From Actinomycetota bacterium (GTDB taxonomy: Bacteria > Actinomycetota > Actinomycetes > Propionibacteriales > Propionibacteriaceae): a stretch of DNA of 64,000 nt. The notes under the pieces were generated by a model. That model saw only the letters and a list, made by a program, of their open reading frames with translations. It was not told the origin of the DNA and did not search any database. The position numbers were made by a program, and so were the translations under genes. How positions within the stretch are numbered: the first letter of the stretch is position 1; each line of letters starts with the position of its first letter. This document shows, piece after piece, positions 24,938 to 34,254 of this stretch. The stretch covers positions 1 to 64,000 of the forward strand of contig JAIUOT010000055.1 in assembly GCA_020161015.1 (NCBI GenBank), read 5' to 3'.

Positions 24938-25686
24938 CAGGACCCCAGCCGCTTCATCGCGGCCAGCACCGTGTCGGCCGTCGGCGCGACGAGGTCGTCG
25001 ACGATCCGGCCGTCGCTGAGCAGCAGCGTGCGGTCGGCGTACGCCGCGGCGTTCGGGTCGTGGGTGACCATCACGATCGTCTGCGCGTACGCCTGGCTGG
25101 TGTGGCGCAGGTAGTCCAGCAACTGGTGGCTGGACGTGGAGTCGAGCGCCCCGGTGGGCTCGTCGGCGAACACGACGGCTGGACGCGAGATCAGCGCCCG
25201 GGCGATGGCCACGCGCTGCTGCTGGCCCCCGGAGAGCTGGGACGGCAGGTGCCGCAGGCGGCGCTCGAGCCCCAGGGACGCGACCAGCTCGGCCAGCAGG
25301 CCGGCGTCGGGACGGCGTCCGGCGAGGTCGAGCGGCAGCACGATGTTCTGCTCAGCCGTGAGGGTGGGCAGCAGGTTGAACGCCTGGAAGACGAAGCCGA
25401 CGTGGTCGCGGCGCACCGCGGTGAGCTCGCGCTCGGTGAGGCGGGTGATCGTCCTCCCGCCCAGCTCGACATCGCCCGAGGTCGGCCGGTCGAGCCCGGC
25501 CAGGCAGTGCATGAGGGTGGACTTGCCGGAGCCGGACGGCCCCATGATCGCGGTGAACGAGCCGCGTTCGAAGCCGACGGTCACGCCGTCGAGGGCGTGC
25601 ACGGCGGCCTCACCGGCGCCGTAGGTCTTGGTCAGGTCGGTCGCCGCGGCAATCTGGTCGGGCAGGGTCGGAGCAGAGATGGTCAC
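24937..25686 (-). CDS. ABC transporter ATP-binding protein (MacB/LolD type)
   Basis: A 249-residue ATPase. Walker A is [18 protein letters not shown], the Q-loop is in [17 protein letters not shown], the signature [15 protein letters not shown] and Walker [13 protein letters not shown], followed by the His of [14 protein letters not shown]. The MacB/LolD class is indicated by the leucine-rich Q-loop and EPTGALD. The GTG start at 25686 has TAGCGT six bases upstream, so the mRNA is probably leaderless. Promoter-proximal gene of a two-gene operon with the FtsX-like permease. Confidence 0.95.
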   Translation of the reverse strand: MTISAPTLPDQIAAATDLTKTYGAGEAAVHALDGVTVGFERGSFTAIMGPSGSGKSTLMHCLAGLDRPTSGDVELGGRTITRLTERELTAVRRDHVGFVFQAFNLLPTLTAEQNIVLPLDLAGRRPDAGLLAELVASLGLERRLRHLPSQLSGGQQQRVAIARALISRPAVVFADEPTGALDSTSSHQLLDYLRHTSQAYAQTIVMVTHDPNAAAYADRTLLLSDGRIVDDLVAPTADTVLAAMKRLGS

Positions 25687-25692
25687 GGTGCC

Positions 25693-25698
25693 ACGCTA
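25693..25698 (-). promoter_or_regulatory. -10 TAGCGT of a leaderless promoter (ABC operon)
   Basis: TAGCGT on the minus strand is separated by six bases from the GTG at 25686. Confidence 0.55.
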
Positions 25699-25857
25699 GG
25701 AACCGGACGGGGCCGGGCGCGTCCTCCCTGTCGGCGGACCGAGTCGTCCGCGGGGACGATCCGCGCAGCACCGTGAGGAGGACGTCGGGCTCTGGCCGGC
25801 CCCGGCCTGGCCGCCGCAGGCCCGACGTCGACCGCCGCGCCCTCGACGCCCGCGTCC

Positions 25858-27000
25858 CTAGTCGCCGAAGTCGAAGCCGCCGCCGTCGCCGAAGCCGCCG
25901 CCGTCGCCCCACCCGTCGAAGCCGCCCCAGCCGGAGCCGTCCCCGCCGTCGGCGACGGGCGCGTCCGCTGCGTCCAGGCCGACGCCGTCGAAGCCGTCGA
26001 GACCGCCGAAGTCACCGGCCAGGCTGTCGAACAGCCCGCCGTCGAGCAGGTCGAGCAGCAGGACGGTCGTCAGCACGTCGTCCACTGCCAGCCAGCCGAA
26101 GGCGGGCAGGCCGGCGAGCGCGTCCGGATCGGCGCGCAGCGCGTCCGCGAAGACCTGACGCCAGTGGTCGACGACGCCGAACACCATCGCCCACGGCAGG
26201 TAGCGGCTGAACCGGTCGATGCCGGCCTCGAAGCGGAGCTGGTCGGCCTCTGCCGTGGCCAGGTACTGCCGGAAGCCGAGCGCCTGCGTGCGCGCGGCGG
26301 ACCCCTCCGCCGTGAGCGGGCGGCCCTGCCGACGAGGTGCGAACAGCAGCAGCGCGCCGGCGGCAACGGTGGCGAGTCCGGCGACCGGGCCGCCGGTCAC
26401 CCAGAGCCAGCCACCGAGCAGCACCACGACCGCGCCCGCCGGGCGCACCATCGCCGGCCAGCCCCGCTCGCGGAACCAGCCGCGTCGCTCGACGTCGGCC
26501 TCGAGCACGGCCATGGCCGCGCCGAGCCGGTGGTCGGCGCGCACCCGCGCCAGGGTGGTCTGGGGGCCGTCGGCGAAGACCGCGTCCAGCACGGCCCGCT
26601 CGGTGGCACCCAGCTGCTCGTCCGGCGCTGGCTCGACGCGGTGGAGCTCCCAGTCCGACGGCGGAGTGGGGCCCGCGGGCGTGGCCGCACCCGGCACGGG
26701 GTGGAGTACCAGCCAGCCCCTCGTGGCGAGGTCGATCAGGGTGGCCGAGAGCTCGACCGGGTCGTACCGGGAGTCCACGACGACGCCCGCCTCCGCCGGG
26801 CGCAGGCCCGCGGGTGGCTCGAAGCGCACCGCGACCGGCGGTCCCGCGCCCTCCAGCGGCCGCCGCTCGACCTCCTGCCCCGGGGCCGGCAACAGTCCCG
26901 GGGTAACCCCGGCGAACACCTCGTCGCGGTCGGCCCGGCGCGCGGCGACGAGCACGCCGATCGCAGCGCCGACCATCACCAGGGCGATCAGGATCTCCAT
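25858..27000 (-). CDS. DUF2207-like membrane protein with Gly/Asp/Phe-rich tail
   Basis: A 380-residue protein resembling the cytoplasmic half of DUF2207 proteins (GLRPAEAGVVVD followed by SATLIDLATRGWLVLHPV). The extracytoplasmic N-terminal domain usual in the family is missing; only one N-terminal helix (residues 2-20) precedes this region. Two helices occur near residues 190-235. The last 50 residues are low complexity, repeating Gly, Asp and Phe (GGGFGDGGGFDFGD at the end). Function unknown. The ATG overlaps the stop of the PIN-domain gene (TGATG), so the two are co-translated. Confidence 0.7.
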   Translation of the reverse strand: MEILIALVMVGAAIGVLVAARRADRDEVFAGVTPGLLPAPGQEVERRPLEGAGPPVAVRFEPPAGLRPAEAGVVVDSRYDPVELSATLIDLATRGWLVLHPVPGAATPAGPTPPSDWELHRVEPAPDEQLGATERAVLDAVFADGPQTTLARVRADHRLGAAMAVLEADVERRGWFRERGWPAMVRPAGAVVVLLGGWLWVTGGPVAGLATVAAGALLLFAPRRQGRPLTAEGSAARTQALGFRQYLATAEADQLRFEAGIDRFSRYLPWAMVFGVVDHWRQVFADALRADPDALAGLPAFGWLAVDDVLTTVLLLDLLDGGLFDSLAGDFGGLDGFDGVGLDAADAPVADGGDGSGWGGFDGWGDGGGFGDGGGFDFGD

Positions 27001-27425
27001 CAGTTCCCCGTTCCCCCGCCGGACTCCCCCGGCGGCCCGTAGAGCTCTTCGATCGGCGCGAGGGGGACGTCCGCTGCGGCAGCGAGCGTCGCGTCCGTCG
27101 TCACCAGGCGATCGGCCTGGAGCCTCGCCACGGCCAGGTACTCCGCCGGGCCGGGGTCGTCCCAGCCGTGGTCGCGGGCGATCGTCCACGCCACCGCGCG
27201 GGAGACCCGGTCACCCAGCAGGCGGATCCGCAGCGAGGCGAGCCGGTCCAGCAGTACCCGGGCCGCGGCGTCGTCCAGTTCGCCGGAGCGCACCATCGCG
27301 TAGAGCCTCACCATGACGTCGGAGCGCAGCCGGGACGGGCCCACCAGCTGGTGGTCCTCGGGGGCCCGGGCGCCGTCGCTCACCAGGCGCAGCGCTGTGC
27401 CGGCATCGATCGCGTAGCGGGTCAT
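27000..27425 (-). CDS. PIN-domain (VapC-like) protein without a recognisable antitoxin
   Basis: A 141-residue PIN-like putative ribonuclease. The first acidic residue is in YAIDAGTALRLV, the central one is probably SDV in GPSRLRSDVMVRL, and the C-terminal pair lies in AEYLAVARLQADRLVTTD. The C-terminus is extended by a Gly/Pro-rich tail. VapC toxins normally have a small antitoxin gene just upstream, but the 89 bp to the divergent sdaA gene hold none, and the gene is instead coupled to the DUF2207-like gene. Either an orphan or a PIN protein with another role. Start fixed by a CACAAT hexamer six bases upstream. Confidence 0.68.
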   Translation of the reverse strand: MTRYAIDAGTALRLVSDGARAPEDHQLVGPSRLRSDVMVRLYAMVRSGELDDAAARVLLDRLASLRIRLLGDRVSRAVAWTIARDHGWDDPGPAEYLAVARLQADRLVTTDATLAAAADVPLAPIEELYGPPGESGGGTGN

Positions 27426-27431
27426 GCACCC

Positions 27432-27437
27432 ATTGTG
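27432..27437 (-). promoter_or_regulatory. Possible -10 CACAAT (PIN gene)
   Basis: CACAAT on the minus strand, six bases before the ATG at 27425. It keeps the second A and final T of TANNNT but lacks the first T. Confidence 0.35.
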
Positions 27438-27502
27438 GCCGGTGCGCGCGGGAGGCCCCGGACGGGTGCCCCGGTCTGCGGGCGCCGGCGCCGGACGGGG
27501 AC

Positions 27503-27508
27503 TAGGGT
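27503..27508 (+). promoter_or_regulatory. -10 TAGGGT of a leaderless promoter (sdaA)
   Basis: TAGGGT is separated by six bases (CGAAGC) from the ATG at 27515. The absence of a Shine-Dalgarno sequence supports a leaderless transcript. Confidence 0.6.
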
Positions 27509-27514
27509 CGAAGC

Positions 27515-28888
<1,374 letters not shown>

Positions 28889-29226
28889 GGCGCAGCCCGT
28901 CCACCCGGCCTCCGTCCCCCATCAAGACGCCCCCCGAGGGCCAGCCCCCACACGGGCCAGCCTCACGCGGGCACCCGCCCCACGCGAGGGCCAGCCCCCA
29001 CACGTGAGGGCCAGCGTTCTCGCCGAGGGCCAGCGTTCTCGCCGAGGGCCAGCCCCCACACGTGAGGACCAGCGTTGACGCCGAGGGCCAGCACCGGTGT
29101 CGTGGCCCTCGGCCACGAGGCTGGCCCTCGAGGAGGAGGGAAGGGCGGCGCCACCGGCGCGAACGAGCGGACGCAACGCGCCCCCCGGAGGCCTAGGATC
29201 AGGGAGGACCAAGAAAGGCCAGATCA
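28889..29226. other. 338-bp gene-free region with repeat array B
   Basis: Nearly all of this interval is the repeat array at 28936-29129. The final stretch contains TAGGAT at 29195-29200 as a possible -10 for the aldo/keto reductase gene and AAAGG as its ribosome-binding site. No coding sequence is supported. Confidence 0.7.
28936..29129. repeat. GAGGGCCAGC repeat array (family 2, locus B)
   Basis: Direct boxes at 28936, 28952 (degenerate), 28986, 29006, 29025, 29044, 29064 (GAGGACCAGC) and 29083, spaced 19-20 bp, with spacers drawn from two types, CCCCACACGT and GTTCTCGCC or GTTGACGCC. The array ends with one inverted box at 29120. Between the last direct and the inverted box is a core closely matching locus A: ACC, then GTGGCCCTCGGCCACGAG. 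Confidence 0.9.
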
Positions 29227-30267
29227 ATGCCGATCCTCGACACCTACCGTCCCGATCCCGAGCGCTACGACGGGCGCATGCCCTACCGCCAGGTCGGCCG
29301 CAGCGGCCTCAGGCTGCCGGCGATCTCGCTGGGCCTGTGGCACAACTTCGGCGACGACGTCCCGTTCGCCACGCAGCGCGCAACCCTGCGAAGGGCGTTC
29401 GAGCTCGGCGTCACGCACTTCGACCTGGCCAACAACTACGGCCCGCCCTACGGCGCCGCGGAGACGAACTTCGGCCGCCACTTCCGCGAGGACTTCCGTC
29501 CCTACCGCGACGAGCTGATCATCTCCACCAAGGCCGGCTGGGACATGTGGCCCGGCCCGTACGGCGACCTCGGCTCCCGCAAGTACCTGCTGGCATCCCT
29601 CGACCAGTCGCTGGAGCGGATGGGCGTCGACTACGTGGACCTCTTCTACCACCACCACTACGACCCCAGCACGCCGCTGGAGGAGACCATGCTGGCGCTG
29701 GATACCGCCGTCCGGTCCGGGCGGGCGCTGTACGTCGGCATCTCCTCCTACTCCGGGGCACGGACGCGGGAGGCGGTCGCCATCGCCCGCGACCTGGGGA
29801 CGCCGCTCGTGATCCACCAGCCCTCCTACTCGATGCTCAACCGCTGGATCGAGGGTGACCTGCTCGACGCGCTCGACGAGACCGGGCTGGGGTGCATCGC
29901 GTTCTCGCCGCTCGCCCAGGGCATGCTCACCGACAAGTACCTCGACGGCATCCCGGAGGGCTCCCGCGCCGCACAGAACAAGTCCTTCTCGACACACTGG
30001 CTCAACGAGGTGAACCTCGCCCACATCCGGGCGCTGAACGAGTTCGCCAAGGGCCGTGGACAGACCCTCGCGCAGCTGGCCATCGCCTGGGTGCTGCGGG
30101 ACAAGCGGGTCAGCTCCGCGTTGATCGGCGCCTCCAGCGTCGCCCAGCTCGAGAACAGCCTGGACGCGCTCCGCGGCCTGGCGTTCAGCAAGAAGGAGCT
30201 GGCCGAGATCGACGGCTACGCCACCGACGGCGGCATCAACCTGTGGGAGGGCCCGAGCCGGGCCTGA
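29227..30267 (+). CDS. Aldo/keto reductase, L-glyceraldehyde 3-phosphate reductase type
   Basis: A 346-residue NADPH-dependent aldo/keto reductase most like the Gpr/YghZ/MgrA group (AKR14), which reduces L-glyceraldehyde 3-phosphate and methylglyoxal. The catalytic tetrad is visible: Asp and Tyr in FDLANNYGPPYGAAE, Lys in STKAGWDMWPG and His in DLFYHHHYD. The RKYLLASLDQSLERMGVDYV segment is diagnostic for the subgroup. The ATG at 29227 follows AAAGG. It is followed 68 bp downstream by a GH10 gene on the same strand. Confidence 0.92.
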   Translation: MPILDTYRPDPERYDGRMPYRQVGRSGLRLPAISLGLWHNFGDDVPFATQRATLRRAFELGVTHFDLANNYGPPYGAAETNFGRHFREDFRPYRDELIISTKAGWDMWPGPYGDLGSRKYLLASLDQSLERMGVDYVDLFYHHHYDPSTPLEETMLALDTAVRSGRALYVGISSYSGARTREAVAIARDLGTPLVIHQPSYSMLNRWIEGDLLDALDETGLGCIAFSPLAQGMLTDKYLDGIPEGSRAAQNKSFSTHWLNEVNLAHIRALNEFAKGRGQTLAQLAIAWVLRDKRVSSALIGASSVAQLENSLDALRGLAFSKKELAEIDGYATDGGINLWEGPSRA

Positions 30268-30335
30268 CGGGTCTTCAACGTGCAGCAGGTCAGCGCCCCG
30301 GACACCAGCGCGGCCCACCTGGTGGGCAGGCCGTC

Positions 30336-31556
30336 GTGCAGGTCGTGGACGGGGAGGGCCGCCCTCTCTGCGGCGCCGACGTCATCGTCGCGCAGCGCCG
30401 CCACGACTTCGCCTTCGGCAACATCGGCTTCGACCTGGTCGATCTCGCCAACGGGCACCCGTCCGACGGTGACGAAGAGCTCGCCCGACAGTGGCTGGAG
30501 CTGTTCAACACCGCCACGCTGCCGTTCTACTGGCGGGACTTCGAGCCCACCCCCGGCGCACCGCGCACGGCGGAGTTGCAGGCGGCCGCCCGCTGGTTTT
30601 CCAGGCACGGCGTCCGGCTCAAGGGCCACCCGCTCGTCTGGCACACCCTCGCGCCACGGTGGCTGCTCGACCGCCCCGTGGCCGAGGTGGAGCGCCGCCT
30701 GCGTGAGCGCGTCCGGCGGGAGGTCGGCGACTTCCGTGGCCTCGTCGACACCTGGGACGCGATCAACGAGGTGGTGATCCTGCCGGTGTTCACCGCCGAG
30801 GACAACGCCGTCACCCGCTTCTCCCGTGCCCGAGGACGCTTCGCCGCCGTCCGGCTGGCCTTCGAGGAGGCCCGCGCCACCAACCCGGCGGCCACCCTGC
30901 TCATCAACGACTTCGACCTCTCCAGCGCCTACGAGTGCCTCATCGAGGGGTTGCTCGAGGCCGGCGTGGCGATCGACGCCATCGGGCTCCAGACCCACAT
31001 GCACCAGGGCTACCGCGGCGAGGAGGAGGTGCTCGGCATCGTGGAACGGTTCGCCCGGTACGGGCTGCCGCTGCACTTCACCGAGACCTCGCTGGTCTCC
31101 GGCGAGCTCATGCCCGCGGACATCGTCGACCTGAACGACCACGTCGTCGACTCCTGGCCCAGCACGCCCGAGGGCGAGGCCCGCCAGGCCGACGAACTGG
31201 TGCGCCACTACCGCAGCCTGCTCTCCCACCCGGCGGTCGAGGCGGTCACCTACTGGGGCATCACCGACCGCGGCGCATGGCTCGGCGCCCCGATCGGGCT
31301 GGTCCGGGCGGACGGCACGGCGAAGCCCTCCTTCCACGCGCTGCGGGACCTGCTCAAGGGCCAGTGGTGGGTCGCGCCCACGCCGGCCCGCACCGACGCG
31401 GACGGACGGCTGTGCGTACGCGGCTTCCGCGGGGATTACGCCGTGTCACCGGCCGCCGCTCCCACCGCGTCCGTCCCGTTCCGGGTGGACGCCGGCGAGC
31501 AGGCCCGGCGCGTGGTCCTCAGCGCAGGAACAGCGAGCGCAGCCGCCGGGTCGTGA
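30336..31556 (+). CDS. GH10 family glycoside hydrolase (endo-1,4-beta-xylanase-like), no signal peptide
   Basis: About 406 residues. A short beta-rich N-terminal segment (VVDGEGRPLCGADVIVAQ) leads into the GH10 barrel. The acid/base Glu is E145 in WDAINEVV and the nucleophile E250 in HFTETSLV; GHPLVWH and YWGITDRGAWLG are further GH10 signatures. GH10 enzymes usually cut beta-1,4-xylan and are secreted; this one shows no signal sequence in any plausible start, so it may act on imported oligosaccharides or use another route. The GTG at 30336 is tentative (30345 is an alternative), and no ATG is available in frame. The last 38 bp overlap the 3' end of the convergent ABC permease. Confidence 0.82.
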   Translation: MQVVDGEGRPLCGADVIVAQRRHDFAFGNIGFDLVDLANGHPSDGDEELARQWLELFNTATLPFYWRDFEPTPGAPRTAELQAAARWFSRHGVRLKGHPLVWHTLAPRWLLDRPVAEVERRLRERVRREVGDFRGLVDTWDAINEVVILPVFTAEDNAVTRFSRARGRFAAVRLAFEEARATNPAATLLINDFDLSSAYECLIEGLLEAGVAIDAIGLQTHMHQGYRGEEEVLGIVERFARYGLPLHFTETSLVSGELMPADIVDLNDHVVDSWPSTPEGEARQADELVRHYRSLLSHPAVEAVTYWGITDRGAWLGAPIGLVRADGTAKPSFHALRDLLKGQWWVAPTPARTDADGRLCVRGFRGDYAVSPAAAPTASVPFRVDAGEQARRVVLSAGTASAAAGS

Positions 31557-32346
31557 ACGCGACGCCCAGCACGGACATCACCAGGAAGTAGCCCAGGTGC
31601 ACGGCGGTGCTGGCCTCGAAGTGGCCGACCGAGAGCTGCCTCATCAGCTCCACCCCGTGCCACAGCGGCATCGCCATGACGAACCACTGCACGGCCTCGG
31701 GGAAGACGCTGATCGGGAACAGGGTCGACGAGAACAGGAACATCGGCAGCAGCACGATGTTGATCCAGTCCATCTGCTGGAAGGTCGTGAAGTAGCTGGT
31801 CACCGCCATGCCGAGGGCCGCGAACCCGAGGGCGATCAGGAGCGCGACCGGGATCATCGCCAGTGCCCACCACGACGTCGCCAGGCCCAGGACCGCGATC
31901 ACCCCGGTGAAGCCGACGGCGTAGAGGAAGCCCCGGAACAGTGCCATGAAGATCTCTCCCGCCGCCACGTCGAGGGGCCCGAGCGACGTGGCCAGCATGC
32001 CCTGGTAGAGCTTGGCGAACCGCAGCTTGAAGAACACGTTCCAGGTGGAGTCGTACAGCGCCCCGTTCATCGCTGAGGACGCGAGCAGCGCCGGCGCGAT
32101 GAACGCCGCGTACGAGATCGGACGCCCTCCGGGACCGGCCACCGTGCCGATCAGGCCGCCCAGGCCGATGCCCATGCTGAGCAGGTAGAACACCGGCTCG
32201 AAGAAGCCGGAGACCATGATCACCCAGTTCTGGTTGCGGATCACCGCGAACCCGCGCTCGATCACCGCTCCGACGTTCCCCGAGGAGTTCGCGGCGAGCC
32301 AGCCCCGCACCGCCCTCGGGGCGGCCACCCTGGTGGAGACGCTCAT
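31519..32346 (-). CDS. ABC-2 type transporter permease (second permease)
   Basis: A 275-residue six-helix ABC-2 membrane subunit. The N-terminal cytosolic helix is followed by FFEPVFYLLSMGIGLGGLIG, and the conserved ABC2 segment LLPMFLFSSTLFPISVFP and PLWHGVELMRQL are present. It pairs with the permease at 32343-33275 and the ATPase at 33268-34188 to form a DrrAB-like exporter, probably for a lipid or drug-like molecule. The ATG overlaps the previous stop (ATGA). Its 3' end overlaps the GH10 gene on the opposite strand by 38 bp. Confidence 0.9.
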   Translation of the reverse strand: MSVSTRVAAPRAVRGWLAANSSGNVGAVIERGFAVIRNQNWVIMVSGFFEPVFYLLSMGIGLGGLIGTVAGPGGRPISYAAFIAPALLASSAMNGALYDSTWNVFFKLRFAKLYQGMLATSLGPLDVAAGEIFMALFRGFLYAVGFTGVIAVLGLATSWWALAMIPVALLIALGFAALGMAVTSYFTTFQQMDWINIVLLPMFLFSSTLFPISVFPEAVQWFVMAMPLWHGVELMRQLSVGHFEASTAVHLGYFLVMSVLGVAFTTRRLRSLFLR

Positions 32347-33275
32347 CGGGTCAGCCTCCTGCGGAAGCTGCGCACGGCGAGCGTCGCGCCCACGGCCAGC
32401 AGCGCCACGAGGAAGCCGACGTGGAGCGCGACCTCCGCACCGCCCAGCGGCAGCCCGAAGCTCACCGCCCGCGACAGCTGGGTGCCGTGCCACATCGGCG
32501 AGATCCAGCCGATCCACTGCAGGTAGGCCGGCATCGTCTCCAACGGGTAGAACGTGCCGGCGAACAGGAACATCGGCATGAGCACGAACCGCTGGATCAT
32601 CGAGAACTCGAAGCCCTCGTCCTCGCGGGTGGCGGAGAACGCCATGATCGGGGCGCCGAGGGCCATGCCGCCGAGGGTCGCGATCGGGATCATCAGCCAC
32701 GACCACGCGGGATCGGTCGCGCCGAGCAGGACGAGCACCAGCCAGAACAGCGTCGCCTCTGCCGCCATCCGGATGCCGACGGCCACCAGCTCGCCCGCGG
32801 CCACCTGGCCCGGCGTCGCCGGGGACGTGCCCCGCGCGAAGTACAGCTTGCCCCACTTGAAACCGTCCATCACCGGCCACATGAACTCGTTGCCTGCCGA
32901 CATCACCACGGTGCTCACGAGCAGTCCGGGCGCGACGAAGGTCAGGTACGGCACCCCGCCGATGCCGCCTGACGCGCCGTCGACGAGCGTGCCCAGGCCC
33001 ACCCCCATGGCCACCACGTAGAGCAGCGGCGTGAGCCCGGCGTAGCCGACGACAGTCGTCCAGTAGGCCTTCATGGAGGCCAGCCGCCACTCGGCCTGGT
33101 ACCACCACCCCCACCGCCGCACGAGCGCCGCCTGGCGTCCGGCACCGATCGCCCGGCCGGTGTAGGCCAGGTCGTTGGAGTCGACGAGTTCGGACGGCAC
33201 CCCCCGCGGCCGGCCGCGCCCGCGGAGCGAGGAGTCCTGACGAGGAGTGAGGGAGGGACCCCGGGAGTCAGTCAA
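32343..33275 (-). CDS. ABC-2 type transporter permease (first permease)
   Basis: A 310-residue ABC-2 permease with six helices; the motif LMPMFLFAGTFYPLETMP and MWHGTQLSRAV parallel those in the downstream permease, suggesting an old duplication and a heterodimeric pore. The TTG at 33275 is chosen because GGACGGAG lies five bases upstream and it overlaps the ATPase stop by eight bases, as expected for coupling; a GTG at 33200 would remove a poorly conserved, Arg-rich 25-residue extension and is a fair alternative. Confidence 0.87.
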   Translation of the reverse strand: MTDSRGPSLTPRQDSSLRGRGRPRGVPSELVDSNDLAYTGRAIGAGRQAALVRRWGWWYQAEWRLASMKAYWTTVVGYAGLTPLLYVVAMGVGLGTLVDGASGGIGGVPYLTFVAPGLLVSTVVMSAGNEFMWPVMDGFKWGKLYFARGTSPATPGQVAAGELVAVGIRMAAEATLFWLVLVLLGATDPAWSWLMIPIATLGGMALGAPIMAFSATREDEGFEFSMIQRFVLMPMFLFAGTFYPLETMPAYLQWIGWISPMWHGTQLSRAVSFGLPLGGAEVALHVGFLVALLAVGATLAVRSFRRRLTR

Positions 33276-34188
33276 TGAGGCTCCGTCCGGTCAGCCGGAG
33301 GAACACGTCCTCCAGCGACGAGCGCCGAACCAGCGAGGTGAGCGGCGTGAGCCCGGCGTGGCGGACGGCCTCCAGGGCGCGCTCCCCGTCGTCGGTGTAG
33401 AGCAGGACGCGGTCGGGGAGCGGCTCGATGCGGTCGGCGAAGGCCCGCAGGCGGTCGACGAGGGCGGCGTTGCGGTCGGATCCGAACCGCACCTCCAGCA
33501 CCTCGCGGGTGGAGAAGCGGCGGATCAGGTCGGCCGGGCTGCCCTCGGCCACGATCCGCCCGTGGTCCATCACCACCAGCCGGTCGCAGAGCTGCTCGGC
33601 CTCGTCCATGAAGTGCGTGGTGACGATCAGCGTCACGCCCTGCTCCTTGAGCCGGAACAGGCGGTCCCACAGGATGTGCCGGGCCTGCGGGTCGAGGCCG
33701 GTGGTGGGCTCGTCGAGCAGCAGGATCCGCGGCTCGTTCACCAGGGCCCGGGCGATGGTGAGGCGTCGCTTCATCCCGCCGGAGAGGTTGTCGACCTTCT
33801 CCCCGGCCTTCTCGGTGAGCTGGGCGAACTCGAGCAGTTCATCGGCACGCGGGCGCAGGTACCGGTACGGCAGGCCGAAGTAGCGCCCGTACATGATCAG
33901 GTTGTCGCGGGTGCGCAACTCGTTGTCGAGGTTGTCCTGCTGCGGTACGACGCCGAGGCTCGCGCGCACCTCCGGCCCGTTGACCTCGGGGTCGAGGCCG
34001 TTCACCAGCAGCCTCCCGGACGAACGCAGGCTGGTGCCGCCGATCATCCGCATCGTCGTGGACTTGCCGGCGCCGTTCGGCCCGAGCAGGCCGAAGGACT
34101 CCCCGGGGCTCACCTCGAAGGAGATCGCATCCACGGCCCTCAACTCGCCGTAGGTCTTGGTGAGTTCACGGGCTTCGATCACAGGCAC
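33268..34188 (-). CDS. ABC transporter ATP-binding protein (DrrA-like)
   Basis: A 306-residue ATPase with Walker A GLLGPNGAGKSTTMRMIGG, signature NLSGGMKRRLTIARAL, Walker B ILLLDEPTTGLD and H-loop VTTHFMDEAEQL. The C-terminal extension of about 80 residues is typical of the drug-resistance (DrrA/CcmA) class working with ABC-2 permeases. The GTG start at 34188 is supported by TAAGGT six bases upstream. First gene of a three-gene exporter operon. Confidence 0.94.
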   Translation of the reverse strand: MPVIEARELTKTYGELRAVDAISFEVSPGESFGLLGPNGAGKSTTMRMIGGTSLRSSGRLLVNGLDPEVNGPEVRASLGVVPQQDNLDNELRTRDNLIMYGRYFGLPYRYLRPRADELLEFAQLTEKAGEKVDNLSGGMKRRLTIARALVNEPRILLLDEPTTGLDPQARHILWDRLFRLKEQGVTLIVTTHFMDEAEQLCDRLVVMDHGRIVAEGSPADLIRRFSTREVLEVRFGSDRNAALVDRLRAFADRIEPLPDRVLLYTDDGERALEAVRHAGLTPLTSLVRRSSLEDVFLRLTGRSLID

Positions 34189-34194
34189 CCGGCC

Positions 34195-34200
34195 ACCTTA
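34195..34200 (-). promoter_or_regulatory. -10 TAAGGT of a leaderless promoter (ABC-2 exporter operon)
   Basis: TAAGGT on the minus strand lies six bases before the GTG at 34188. Confidence 0.55.
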
Positions 34201-34254
34201 ACCACCGCCTCCGACACCGCGCACGTCCGGGGATCTCCCGAAGCCAGGGCCGGG

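Noticed and set aside
28922-29227. Long open frames through the GAGGGCCAGC array
   Set aside because: They encode only repeats of the box, have no ribosome-binding site and no resemblance to proteins; the open frame is a by-product of high GC.
32343-33275. Fusion of the two ABC-2 permeases into one protein
   Set aside because: The second gene has its own ATG overlapping the first stop codon (ATGA) in a different frame; this is coupling, not fusion.
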